The notes: a model not told the origin generated them from the letters alone. Positions 6,175 through 14,271 are shown, counted from the stretch's first letter. The stretch is DNA of 19,015 nucleotides from Oscillospiraceae bacterium (GCA_031271325.1 JAISVY010000108.1:1-19015), one strand, 5' to 3'. A program made the numbers and translations.

Positions 6175-7092
6175 GTGAACACGGCAGTAACAAAACTACT
6201 CAAAACCGATTATCCGATTATACAGGGCAGCATGGCGTGGATTGCCGACGCGTCGCTCGCGGGCGCCGTGTCCAACGCGGGCGGACTGGGCTTGATCGCC
6301 GGGGGCAGCGCCCCGGTAGACGTGGTCCGCGCGGAGATTCAAAAGACGCGGGAATTGACAGATAAGCCGTTCGGGTTGAATATCATGCTCCTAAGCCCGA
6401 ACAAGGACGACTTGGCGCAGCTGGTTCTGGATGAGAAGGTTCCGATCGTCACGACCGGAGCGGGCAGTCCGGGCGTATATATGGAGCGCTGGAAAGCCGG
6501 CGGCGTTACGGTGATTCCGGTCGTCGCCTCGGTCGCGCTGGCGGTGCGGATGGAGCGCCTCGGCGCTGACGCCGTGATCTGCGAGGGCTGCGAAGCGGGC
6601 GGGCATATCGGCGACCTGACGACGATGAGCTTTGTGCCGCAGACAGCCGACGCCGTAAAGATCCCGGTGATCGCGGCGGGAGGCATCGCCGACGGGCGCG
6701 GGGTTGCGGCGGCGTTTATGCTGGGTGCCTCCGGCGTACAGTGCGGCACGGTATTCCTGACCGCCGATGAATGTAACATCCACGAGAATTATAAACAGCG
6801 GGTGCTGGACGCAAAGGACACCGGAACCGTCGTAACCGGGCGGATCGGCGGGCATCCGGCGCGCTGTCTGAAAACGCCCGCGACCAGAAAGATGCTCGCC
6901 ATCGAGAAAGACAATCCGGACGCTCTGGAGGAATTTTTGGTCGGTTCGCTGCGGAAGGCGGTTCAGGACGGCGATCTTGAGGAAGGCTCGTTCATGTGCG
7001 GTCAGATCGCGGGCATGCTGAACAGCCGCAAGACCTGCCGGGAGATCATCACCGATATGTTCGCGCAGGCGGAGGCGCTGCTGCATGGATAG
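6175..7092 (+). CDS. fabK: Enoyl-[ACP] reductase II (FabK), FMN-dependent
   Basis: A 305-residue TIM-barrel flavoprotein of the nitronate monooxygenase/FabK group. It would reduce enoyl-ACP to acyl-ACP, the last step of each elongation cycle. Visible motifs are YPIIQGSMAWIAD at the start, SNAGGLGLIAGG (33-44), EGCEAGGHIG with the family histidine H144, IPVIAAGGIADG (163-174) and GASGVQCGTVFL. FabK replaces FabI in many Firmicutes and is insensitive to triclosan in characterised members; no fabI is seen here. The GTG start follows GGGAGG with good spacing and lies one base after the fabH stop. Nitronate monooxygenase is the main alternative name, but the operon makes FabK far more likely. Confidence 0.93.
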   Translation: MNTAVTKLLKTDYPIIQGSMAWIADASLAGAVSNAGGLGLIAGGSAPVDVVRAEIQKTRELTDKPFGLNIMLLSPNKDDLAQLVLDEKVPIVTTGAGSPGVYMERWKAGGVTVIPVVASVALAVRMERLGADAVICEGCEAGGHIGDLTTMSFVPQTADAVKIPVIAAGGIADGRGVAAAFMLGASGVQCGTVFLTADECNIHENYKQRVLDAKDTGTVVTGRIGGHPARCLKTPATRKMLAIEKDNPDALEEFLVGSLRKAVQDGDLEEGSFMCGQIAGMLNSRKTCREIITDMFAQAEALLHG

Positions 7093-7813
7093 GCGGGTGG
7101 CGCTCGTCACGGGCGCGAGCCGCGGCATCGGCGCGGCGTGCGCGGCAGAGCTGTCAAGGCTTGGGCTTGACATCGTTCTCTGCTGCCGGGGCAACGTGGA
7201 AAAGGCGCGGGCGGTGGCGGCGGCGTGCGAAACCGATACGCTGGTTCTCTCCGGCGACTGCTCCGACAGCGCGGTCTGCAAAGACTGGGTCGCGAAGACG
7301 GTCGAGCGGTTCGGGCGGCTGGACGTGCTGGTCAACAACGCGGGGCTGACGCGGGACACCCTCTTAATGCGGATGACCGACGGGCAGTTTGACGAGGTGT
7401 TAAAGGTCAACCTTTACGGGGCGTTTTATCTCTGCCGCGCCGCGCTGAAATATCTGCTCAAATCCCCAGCCGGGCGGATCGTGAACATCGCCTCGGTATC
7501 GGGCGTCGCGGGCAACGCGGGGCAGGGCAACTACGCCGCCTCCAAAGCGGGGCTGATCGGGCTGACGAAGTCGCTCGCCAAAGAAGTCGGCAAGCGCGGC
7601 GTCACCGTCAACGCGGTCGCGCCGGGGTGGATCGAAACGGATATGACCGAAGCCGTGCCGGAGGAAGCCGCGAAGCGTATCATCGAACGCGTCACGCTGG
7701 AGCGCTCAGGGAAGCCCGCGGAGGTCGCGGCGGCGGTCGGTTTCCTGGCGTCGGAAGCGGCGTCGTATATCACCGGGCACGTTTTGTCTGTAGACGGAGG
7801 CTTGGCGTTATAA
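7085..7813 (+). CDS. fabG: 3-oxoacyl-[ACP] reductase (FabG)
   Basis: A 242-residue short-chain dehydrogenase that reduces 3-oxoacyl-ACP with NADPH. It has TGASRGIG (9-16) for the cofactor, NNAG (84-87), the catalytic set N109, S137, Y150 and K154 (YAASK), and the C-terminal SVDGG typical of FabG. The ATG overlaps the end of fabK by 8 nt and has GGAGG 9 nt upstream, so translation is coupled. In related clusters fabD lies between fabK and fabG; here the two genes overlap directly, so no fabD can fit. Confidence 0.95.
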   Translation: MDRRVALVTGASRGIGAACAAELSRLGLDIVLCCRGNVEKARAVAAACETDTLVLSGDCSDSAVCKDWVAKTVERFGRLDVLVNNAGLTRDTLLMRMTDGQFDEVLKVNLYGAFYLCRAALKYLLKSPAGRIVNIASVSGVAGNAGQGNYAASKAGLIGLTKSLAKEVGKRGVTVNAVAPGWIETDMTEAVPEEAAKRIIERVTLERSGKPAEVAAAVGFLASEAASYITGHVLSVDGGLAL

Positions 7814-7980
7814 TATAAGCAGGAGCCGCCGAACAACTCTTTTTCGACCCGAAGCGCCGCAGGCGCCTAAAACTCCCGCAATTCAAACGTTGCGCAGGCG
7901 GATTCATTCCGCCGCCGCGGCTTCCTCATTCTCACCGAGAAAAACATCAGTTTTTCGAGGAACTCAAAGGAGGTTTTTAT
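7814..7980 (+). other. fabG-fabF gap with inverted repeat copy, no acpP
   Basis: This 167-nt gap is the only large one in the operon. It holds the right copy of the inverted repeat (7831-7881), a 6-bp hairpin GGCGGA/TCCGCC near 7897-7913, and a hairpin GAAAAAC-ATCA-GTTTTTC near 7940-7957. The fabF ribosome binding site lies at its end. No open frame with the carrier-protein DSL motif is present. A TATAAT at 7809-7814 lacks a good -35, so an internal promoter is doubtful. Confidence 0.6.
7831..7881. repeat. Right copy of the inverted repeat flanking fabH-fabK-fabG
   Basis: Bases 7833-7858 are the exact reverse complement of 5011-5036. The similarity continues, with gaps, through CTAAAACTCCCGC (about 7866-7878) to the other copy's GCGGGAGGTTTTTAG. 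The pair flanks a 2.8-kb segment with fabH, fabK and fabG. Confidence 0.7.
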
Positions 7981-9192
7981 TTGAGGGTATTTGTCACAGG
8001 GATCGGTTTGATTACGCCGGTGGGTATCGGCACGGAAAACGCGTGGAAGGCGATTGTCGCCGGGTCGCTCGGCGTCGCGCCGATTACACACTTCGATACG
8101 TCTGACTTCAAGGTCAAACTCGCGGCCGAAGTGAAAGACTTTGACCCCAATGAGTTTGTGGACAAAAAACTGACCCGGCGCAACGACCGTTACTGCCACT
8201 TCGCCCTGGCCGCCGCGCATATGGCGATGCGGGACGCGGGGCTGACCGCCTTCCCCGACCCTTACCGCGCCGGCTCGATTGTCGGCAGCGGCATCGGCGG
8301 CATCGGCACGCACGAGGATCAGCATACGGTGCTGATCGAAAAGGGCGCGGGGCGCGTTTCCCCGTTTTATGTCCCGATGATGATTCCGAACATGGCCGCC
8401 GGCTTGATCTCGATTCAATACGGTGTAAAGGGAGTTTCTTACGCCCCGGTTTCCGCCTGCGCCACCAGCATCCACGCGATCGGAGACGCGTTCCGCAATA
8501 TTAAGCACGGAGCGCTGGACTTCTGTATCGCGGGCGGCGCGGAAGCGGCGATTACGCCGATGGCGGTGGCGGGGTTTTCCAATATGACGGCGCTGTCCGA
8601 AACCAAAGAGGCGGAAAACGCCTCGATTCCGTTCGATAAGCGCCGCAACGGGTTCGTCATCGGCGAAGGCGCGGGGATCCTGCTGCTGGAAAGCGAGGAA
8701 TCCGCCGTGCGGCGCGGCGCGAAGGTATACGGCGAGGTGCTGGGCTACGGCGCGACGTCCGACGCGTTCCACATCACCGGACCCGACCCGGAGGGCAACG
8801 GCGCGGCGGCCGCGATGAAGATGGCGCTCGGCGAGGCGGGGCTTCATTCCGTGGACTATATCAATACGCACGGCACGAGCACCCCGCCCGGCGACAAGGC
8901 GGAGATCCTCGCGATCAAAAAAGTTTTTGCCGCCCCGCCCCCCGTGAGTTCCACCAAATCCATGACAGGACACCTTTTGGGCGCGGCGGGCGGCATCGAA
9001 ACGGCATTTTCCCTGCTCGCGATCAAAGACGGCATACTCCCGCCCACCATCGGCTACCGCGAACCCGACCCGGAGTGCGACGTTGACGTCGTACCGAATA
9101 CAGCCCGCCCCGCGAAGCTCCGCACCGCTTTGAGCAACTCGTTCGGCTTCGGCGGGCATAACGCATCGATACTGCTTGGAAAGGCGGGTTGA
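7981..9192 (+). CDS. fabF: 3-oxoacyl-[ACP] synthase II (FabF)
   Basis: A 403-residue thiolase-fold elongating synthase that condenses acyl-ACP with malonyl-ACP. The Cys-His-His triad is intact: C160 in VSACATS, the histidine of NTHGTSTPPGD, and the histidine of SMTGHLLGAAGG. The closing NSFGFGGHNAS glycine-rich motif is also present. Length is normal. The TTG start follows AAAGGAGG with 7-nt spacing and gives the family-typical MRVFVTGIGLITP. It follows the 167-nt gap after fabG and precedes accB by two bases. Confidence 0.95.
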   Translation: MRVFVTGIGLITPVGIGTENAWKAIVAGSLGVAPITHFDTSDFKVKLAAEVKDFDPNEFVDKKLTRRNDRYCHFALAAAHMAMRDAGLTAFPDPYRAGSIVGSGIGGIGTHEDQHTVLIEKGAGRVSPFYVPMMIPNMAAGLISIQYGVKGVSYAPVSACATSIHAIGDAFRNIKHGALDFCIAGGAEAAITPMAVAGFSNMTALSETKEAENASIPFDKRRNGFVIGEGAGILLLESEESAVRRGAKVYGEVLGYGATSDAFHITGPDPEGNGAAAAMKMALGEAGLHSVDYINTHGTSTPPGDKAEILAIKKVFAAPPPVSSTKSMTGHLLGAAGGIETAFSLLAIKDGILPPTIGYREPDPECDVDVVPNTARPAKLRTALSNSFGFGGHNASILLGKAG

Positions 9193-9194
9193 CC

Positions 9195-9611
9195 GTGAAT
9201 ATTCAAGAATTGTTTGATTACGCGCTGAAGGCCGTTCCCGACGCGAATCACATCCGGGTTCGGCAGGACGAAGAGGAAATCGAAGTCTCGCGGGGCTTCG
9301 CCGGGGCACCCGCTCAGGTTTCGTATACGGTTCCCGATGCCGCGCCTAAGCCCGAAACGGTTAAGACCGGATGTGATGTTGTCGCCTCGCCGCTGGTCGG
9401 CGTGTTTTACGCGTCGCCCGAACCGGGAGCCGAACCGTTCGTGCGGGTAGGGGAGAAGGTTAAAAAAGGCGATACGCTCTGTATTGTCGAAGCGATGAAG
9501 CTCTTCAACGAGATCGAATCCACATATGACGGCACCGTTGATGAGGTTTTGGCTGAAAACGGCGCGATGGTGGAGTTCGGTCAGGCGCTTTTCTCCATTA
9601 AAACGAAATAA
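9195..9611 (+). CDS. accB: Biotin carboxyl carrier protein of acetyl-CoA carboxylase
   Basis: A 138-residue carrier. The C-terminal biotinyl domain holds the biotinylation motif VEAMKLFNE; its lysine (about K102 from this start) receives biotin and swings between AccC and the carboxyltransferase. The N-terminal part is an acidic linker, and the ASPLVGVFYASPEPGAEPF strand-turn region is typical of AccB. GTG at 9195 gives MNIQELFDYALK, which resembles other AccB starts. A TTG at 9189 overlapping the fabF stop is an alternative. The neighbours are fabF and fabZ, with gaps of 2 and 11 nt. Confidence 0.93.
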   Translation: MNIQELFDYALKAVPDANHIRVRQDEEEIEVSRGFAGAPAQVSYTVPDAAPKPETVKTGCDVVASPLVGVFYASPEPGAEPFVRVGEKVKKGDTLCIVEAMKLFNEIESTYDGTVDEVLAENGAMVEFGQALFSIKTK

Positions 9612-9622
9612 AAGGTGACAGT

Positions 9623-10048
9623 ATGGTTTTGAACCGCGAACAGATTATGAAGATTCTGCCGCACAGGGAACCGTTTTTGCTCCTCGACGAAGTAACCGAG
9701 CTGACACCCGGGGTCAGCGCCAAAGCCGTTTGGCGAATCACCGGCGGCGAGTATTTCTTCGCCGGGCATTTCCCCAATATGCCCGTGCTGCCGGGTGTGA
9801 TGATCATCGAAGCGTTGGCGCAGGCCGGCGCGGTATCGCTGCTCTCGATGCCGGGCAACGAAAACAAGATCGGGTTTATGACCGGCGTGGAGAAATCCCG
9901 GATGCGGCGCAAGGTGTATCCGGGCGACGAACTCCGGCTGGAAGCCAACCTTTCGAGAATCAAAATGGGGTTCGGTTTTGCGGACTGCGCCGCTTATGTC
10001 GGAGACGCTGTCGCCGCGACCGCTACCGTCTCGTTTGCCGTAGGATAA
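9623..10048 (+). CDS. fabZ: 3-hydroxyacyl-[ACP] dehydratase (FabZ)
   Basis: A 141-residue hot-dog-fold dehydratase that converts 3-hydroxyacyl-ACP to the enoyl form. It has the family start ILPHREPFLLLD and the active-site stretch FAGHFPNMPVLPGV, with catalytic H49, followed by E63 in MIIEALAQAGA. Length matches FabZ rather than the longer FabA. AGGTG lies just upstream of the ATG. accC starts three bases after its stop. Confidence 0.95.
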   Translation: MVLNREQIMKILPHREPFLLLDEVTELTPGVSAKAVWRITGGEYFFAGHFPNMPVLPGVMIIEALAQAGAVSLLSMPGNENKIGFMTGVEKSRMRRKVYPGDELRLEANLSRIKMGFGFADCAAYVGDAVAATATVSFAVG

Positions 10049-10051
10049 AAT

Positions 10052-11389
10052 ATGTTTGGAAAAATCTTAATCGCGAACCGCGGCGAGATCGCCGTGCGCG
10101 TGATTCGCGCGTGCCGGGATATGGGCATCGTCAGCGTGGCGGTGTATTCGGAAGCCGACCGCAACGCGCTGCATACGCAACTCGCCGACGAGAGCATTTG
10201 CATCGGTCCGGCGCTGTCCCGCGACAGCTATCTCAACGCCAACCAGATCATCGGCGCGGCGCTGGCGTCCCGCGCCGACGCGATTCATCCGGGATACGGC
10301 TACCTGTCGGAGAACGCCGCGTTCGCGCAGGCTTGCGAAGATTACGGAGTCACGTTTATCGGTCCTTCGCCCAAAGCGCTGCTTCTGCTGGGCGACAAAG
10401 CCCGCGCAATCGAGACGGCGCGGAACGCGGACGTTCCCACCGTTCCCGGTTCAGACGGCGCGCTGCCCGATGTGAAATCGGCGAAAGAGTGCGCGAAAAG
10501 GGTCGGGTTCCCGCTGATGCTGAAAGCGGCGGCGGGCGGCGGCGGGCGCGGTATCCGCCTGCTGCGGGACGTCAGTGAGGTGGAAGCGGCCTATAGCGCG
10601 GCTTCGGCGGAGGCGCAGTCTTTTTTCGGAGACGGGCGGCTGTATATCGAAAAGTATATCGAGCACCCGCGCCACATCGAATTTCAAATTTTAGGCGACC
10701 GCCACGGCACGGTCATCCACCTCTTTGAGCGGGAGTGTTCGCTCCAGCGGAGACACCAAAAAATGCTGGAGGAAGCGCCAAGCCCGTTTCTGACAAACCA
10801 AAAACGCGCCGAGATGGGCGAGGCGGCGGTCAGGCTTGCCAAAGCCGCCGGTTATTACGGCGCGGGGACGGTGGAGTTCCTCATCGACGCGAACGGGCGC
10901 TACTACTTTATGGAGATGAACCCGCGCATTCAAGTGGAACATCCGGTTACCGAGCTTGTCACCGGCATAGATTTGGTATCGGAACAGATACGCATCGCGC
11001 TGGGCGCTCCGCTGGGTTACGCGCAGCAGGACATAGACATCAAAGGTCACGCGATGGAGTGCCGCGTGAACGCCGAAGACCCGGAACACGCTTTCGCGCC
11101 CCGTCCGGGTACGATTGCCGGGTTGCATGTGCCGGGAGGACCGGGCGTACGGGTTGACTCGGCGATCTATCAGGGGTATGCCGTGCCGCCGTATTACGAT
11201 TCCCTGCTGGCAAAACTGATCGTTCACGGGCATGACCGCACCGAGGCGCTCGCGCGGATGAAACGCGCGATGGCGGAGTTTTTGGTGGAAGGCGTTACGA
11301 CCAACTGCGATTTCCATTTGCGGCTGTTGGGTTTGGACGCGTTTTGCAACGGAGACTATTCTGTGGATACCATTGGGGAGATGTTGTAA
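10052..11389 (+). CDS. accC: Biotin carboxylase subunit of acetyl-CoA carboxylase
   Basis: A 445-residue ATP-grasp enzyme that carboxylates biotin on AccB with bicarbonate and ATP. The pre-ATP-grasp domain opens with FGKILIANRGEIAVR. HPGYGYLSENAAFA follows, then the ATP-binding KAAAGGGGRGIR (K159 and the glycine loop 162-166), ERECSLQRRHQK, and the catalytic stretch MNPRIQVEHPVTE with R292 and E296. Length is normal for AccC. Its 3-base distance from fabZ and 2-base distance to accDA place it in a tightly coupled run. Confidence 0.96.
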   Translation: MFGKILIANRGEIAVRVIRACRDMGIVSVAVYSEADRNALHTQLADESICIGPALSRDSYLNANQIIGAALASRADAIHPGYGYLSENAAFAQACEDYGVTFIGPSPKALLLLGDKARAIETARNADVPTVPGSDGALPDVKSAKECAKRVGFPLMLKAAAGGGGRGIRLLRDVSEVEAAYSAASAEAQSFFGDGRLYIEKYIEHPRHIEFQILGDRHGTVIHLFERECSLQRRHQKMLEEAPSPFLTNQKRAEMGEAAVRLAKAAGYYGAGTVEFLIDANGRYYFMEMNPRIQVEHPVTELVTGIDLVSEQIRIALGAPLGYAQQDIDIKGHAMECRVNAEDPEHAFAPRPGTIAGLHVPGGPGVRVDSAIYQGYAVPPYYDSLLAKLIVHGHDRTEALARMKRAMAEFLVEGVTTNCDFHLRLLGLDAFCNGDYSVDTIGEML

Positions 11390-11391
11390 CC

Positions 11392-13050
11392 ATGCTGGTG
11401 GACTTATTCAAAAAAGCGCGTTACATCTCGGTCAATAAACCGCAAGGCGCTCCCGAAGCGGCGGCAGGCAAACCTCCCGAACCGGTGAAACCCGAGCCGC
11501 CGAAAACGGAGCCGCGGAACAAAAAAACGCCTGCGCAGCAAACAAGCAATCGCATGTCCGCCCCGGAGCGGCTGCGTTTGATCTGCGACGGGGGCAGTTT
11601 TTCCGAGCTTGACGCGGGGGTCCGCTCGGAGAACCCGCTGGGGTTTGAGGGCTATTCCGAAAAGACGGCCGCTCTGCGTGTGAGGCACGGGCTGAACGAT
11701 GCGGTGATCACCGGCGAATGCAGAATCGGCGGTCACCCCTGCATGATCGGCGTGATGGACACGCGTTTTATGATGGGCTCGATGGGCAGCGCGCTGGGCG
11801 AGCGATTGACCCGTCTGTTTGAAAACGCGTCGGAGCGGCGGCTTCCGGTCATCCTGTTCACCGCCTCCGGCGGGGCGCGGATGCAGGAGGGTATCCTTTC
11901 GCTGATGCAGATGGCGAAGGTCAGCGCCGCCGTGGGGCGGCACAGCGCGAAAGGCTTGCTCTACATCACCGTGCTGACCGACCCGACGACCGGCGGCGTC
12001 ACGGCGTCGTTCGCCATGCTGGGAGATGTGATTCTGGCCGAGCCGGGCGCGCTGGTTGGGTTTGCCGGTCCGCGTGTCATTGAAAGCACCATCCGCTCAA
12101 AGCTGCCCGAAGGGTTCCAGCGAGCGGAGTTTGTTTTAGAACACGGCTTTATCGACGCGATCGTCCCCCGGGATGATATGCGGGAAACGCTTGTAAAGTT
12201 GCTCGCTTGGCACATCCCGGCTTCCGACGGCGAATGCGCCGCCGCGCCTATACCGGAATTGCCGCCCGCTTCCGCGCAGGTGAATAAAGAGGCGCTGTAT
12301 CATAAGAACCGCCCTTCGGCGGTCGATTGGATCGGGTTGGTATTCGATTCGTTTTTTGAGCTGCACGGCGACCGTCTGTTCGGTGACGACGCGGCGATTA
12401 CGGGCGGTTTGGCAATGCTCGGCGGCTGCCCCGTGACGGTAATCGGGCAAACGAAAGGCAAGAACACCAAGGAAAATATCCTGAGAAACTTCGGTATGCC
12501 GCACCCCGAAGGGTACCGCAAGGCACTGCGTTTGATGAAACAGGCGGAGAAGTTCCGCCGTCCGGTCGTCTGCATCGTGGACACGGCGGGCGCGTTCTGC
12601 GGAATCGGCGCGGAAGAGCGGGGGCAGGGGGAAGCGATCGCACGGAACCTGATGGAGATGTCCTCGCTGGATACCCCGATCTTAACGCTGTTTACCGGGG
12701 AAGGCGGTTCGGGCGGCGCGCTTGCGATGGCGGTCGCCGACAAGTGTTTTATGCTCGAAAACGCGATTTACTCGGTGATCTCCCCCCGGGGCTGCGCGTC
12801 GATTTTATGGAAAGACCCGTCCCGGGAGGATGAAGCCGCCCAGAAGCTCAAGATCACCGCGCGGGAATTGTTTTCGATGAATATTGTGGACGCCGTGATT
12901 CCCGAATTTTCCGGAGCGCATCTGGAGGGAGCGCGGATCGCGAAACTCATTCGGCAGACACTGCTTGGCGCGTTGTCCGATCCATATACGCTCAATCCTG
13001 AAACCCGGTATGCGCGTTTTCGTAAATTCGGGGTTTATGCCGAAGACTGA
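11392..13050 (+). CDS. accDA: Fused acetyl-CoA carboxylase carboxyltransferase, beta (AccD) plus alpha (AccA)
   Basis: One 552-residue frame covers both carboxyltransferase subunits, which transfer CO2 from biotin to acetyl-CoA to make malonyl-CoA. Residues about 55-275 are AccD-like, with TASGGARMQEG (157-167) and TDPTTGGVTASFA (196-208). Residues about 297-545 are AccA-like, with FFELHGDRLFGDD, DTAGAFCGIGAEERGQGEAI and ISPRGCASILWKD. A Pro/Ala linker (about 276-297) joins them. Two oddities stand out: the N-terminal zinc ribbon with two CxxC pairs, normal in bacterial AccD, is absent and replaced by a Pro/Lys/Glu-rich stretch (residues 13-55); and AccA lacks most of its N-terminal helical extension. 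The ATG at 11392 gives MLVDLFKKARYIS, similar to known AccD starts; the longer upstream frame overlaps accC and was rejected. Confidence 0.93.
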   Translation: MLVDLFKKARYISVNKPQGAPEAAAGKPPEPVKPEPPKTEPRNKKTPAQQTSNRMSAPERLRLICDGGSFSELDAGVRSENPLGFEGYSEKTAALRVRHGLNDAVITGECRIGGHPCMIGVMDTRFMMGSMGSALGERLTRLFENASERRLPVILFTASGGARMQEGILSLMQMAKVSAAVGRHSAKGLLYITVLTDPTTGGVTASFAMLGDVILAEPGALVGFAGPRVIESTIRSKLPEGFQRAEFVLEHGFIDAIVPRDDMRETLVKLLAWHIPASDGECAAAPIPELPPASAQVNKEALYHKNRPSAVDWIGLVFDSFFELHGDRLFGDDAAITGGLAMLGGCPVTVIGQTKGKNTKENILRNFGMPHPEGYRKALRLMKQAEKFRRPVVCIVDTAGAFCGIGAEERGQGEAIARNLMEMSSLDTPILTLFTGEGGSGGALAMAVADKCFMLENAIYSVISPRGCASILWKDPSREDEAAQKLKITARELFSMNIVDAVIPEFSGAHLEGARIAKLIRQTLLGALSDPYTLNPETRYARFRKFGVYAED

Positions 13051-14185
13051 CGCTTGCTTGGGAAACTGCCTGATTTGCGGGAAATGCGGGCGTTTTTCAA
13101 TACTCGAAACGTATGAAGGCGGCGCGGCGGGGTTAGAAGCGCGGCCGGGTTTCGGCGCGGCGATAGACATCGGCACCACAAGCGCCGTGCTGGCGCTGCT
13201 TGACCTGGAAACAGGAAAGACGCTGGCGCGCCACAGTTTTATGAACCCGCAGAGAGCATACGGACCCGATGTCATCTCCCGCATTCATGCCGCGAACGGC
13301 GGCGCGCTGCCCGCACTGCGCGGCGCGATCACGGAAGCGCTCGGGGAGGGCTTGCGCGCCCTGATGGATTCCCGGGGCATCCGGCGGCTTGAGGATACCG
13401 TGATCGCCTGTAACACGGTGATGGCGCATCTGCTGCTTGGGTTTTCCTGTGAGAGCCTGGGTGTTTCTCCGTTTCAGCCGGCGCACCGGTTAAAAGAAGT
13501 CTACGATTTAAGTGAATTATTTACTGGTTTACACGGTCCCGCGCGGATTGTCCCGTGGCTGTCGGCGTTTGTCGGCGGGGACATTGCGGCGGGGATTTTG
13601 TATGTGATGCCGCGCGGGGCGCGGCGCTTTTTGCTGGCCGACCTCGGCACAAACGGGGAACTCGCGTTGTTTGACGGCGGGAAGGTTACCGTTACCTCCA
13701 CGGCGGCAGGTCCGGCGTTTGAAGGGTCGGGACGCCCCGGCGGCGCGTCTAAGGTTTTGGACGACTTGGCGGCGCTTGTACGGCGCGGGCTTGTTGATGA
13801 AACGGGACGCTTATCCGATGAATCTGTCTTCACCCAAAAAGAAATTCGCGGCTTGCAGCTTGCCAAGTCCGCCGTGCGTACCGGTATCGAGGTATTGGGG
13901 CTTTCCGGCGGAGAGTTGGACGCTGTGTACCTCGCGGGCGGGATCGGGCAGGCGATGAAGGCGGAAAGCGCCGCCGATGTCGGGCTGCTTCCGTCCGGGA
14001 TGGTTCCGCTCGTCCGTGCGGTGGGGAACGCCTCGCTCGGCGGCGCGGCGCGCTTGCTGCTGTCCCCCGGAGAAGCGGCGGCGGATTTACGGGGCTTGAC
14101 GGAAAACGTCACGGAGATCAATTTAGCGGCGCATCCGCGCTTTCAGGAACTGTTTATGGAACATATGGCTTTTGGAAACGCGTAG
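13037..14185 (+). CDS. ASKHA-domain protein, RACo/DUF4445 type
   Basis: About 382 residues. From residue 40 on it is an ASKHA-fold ATPase of the group containing RACo, the ATP-driven activator that reduces corrinoid proteins: AIDIGTTSAV (42-51, phosphate 1), FVGGDIAAG (178-186), ADLGTNGELAL (201-211, phosphate 2), GPAFEG (225-230), TQKEIRGLQLAKSAVRTGIE, VYLAGGIGQ and GNASLGGAARLL. RACo proteins normally begin with a plant-type 2Fe-2S ferredoxin domain; here there is only a short CLGNCLICGKC motif (C7, C11, C14, C17). The stretch between GPAFEG and the next helix (DDLAALVRRGLVDETGRL) looks some 40 residues shorter than in relatives I recall, lacking the CGSG motif. ATG 13037 overlaps the accDA end by 14 nt; ATG 13010 is possible. 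The role in a lipid operon is unknown. Confidence 0.8.
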   Translation: MPKTDACLGNCLICGKCGRFSILETYEGGAAGLEARPGFGAAIDIGTTSAVLALLDLETGKTLARHSFMNPQRAYGPDVISRIHAANGGALPALRGAITEALGEGLRALMDSRGIRRLEDTVIACNTVMAHLLLGFSCESLGVSPFQPAHRLKEVYDLSELFTGLHGPARIVPWLSAFVGGDIAAGILYVMPRGARRFLLADLGTNGELALFDGGKVTVTSTAAGPAFEGSGRPGGASKVLDDLAALVRRGLVDETGRLSDESVFTQKEIRGLQLAKSAVRTGIEVLGLSGGELDAVYLAGGIGQAMKAESAADVGLLPSGMVPLVRAVGNASLGGAARLLLSPGEAAADLRGLTENVTEINLAAHPRFQELFMEHMAFGNA

Positions 14186-14271
14186 AATATTTGTATGGGC
14201 AATCGTCTTAAGCGGCGGCTGACCGGCGGTTTTTTCCACATGATTTTCCACACGATAAACGCCCATTACAA

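Noticed and set aside
6391..7410. 339-codon minus-strand frame opposite fabK/fabG
   Set aside because: Shadow of two well-supported genes; spans a gene junction and has no start signal.
7809..7814. TATAAT at the end of fabG as an internal promoter for fabF
   Set aside because: The best upstream hexamer (TTGTCT) is 19 nt away and poor; the TATAAT sits in a stop-codon region where it can arise by chance.
7867..9309. 480-codon minus-strand frame opposite fabF
   Set aside because: It is a shadow of GC-rich fabF codons, with arginine-rich composition and no recognisable motif.
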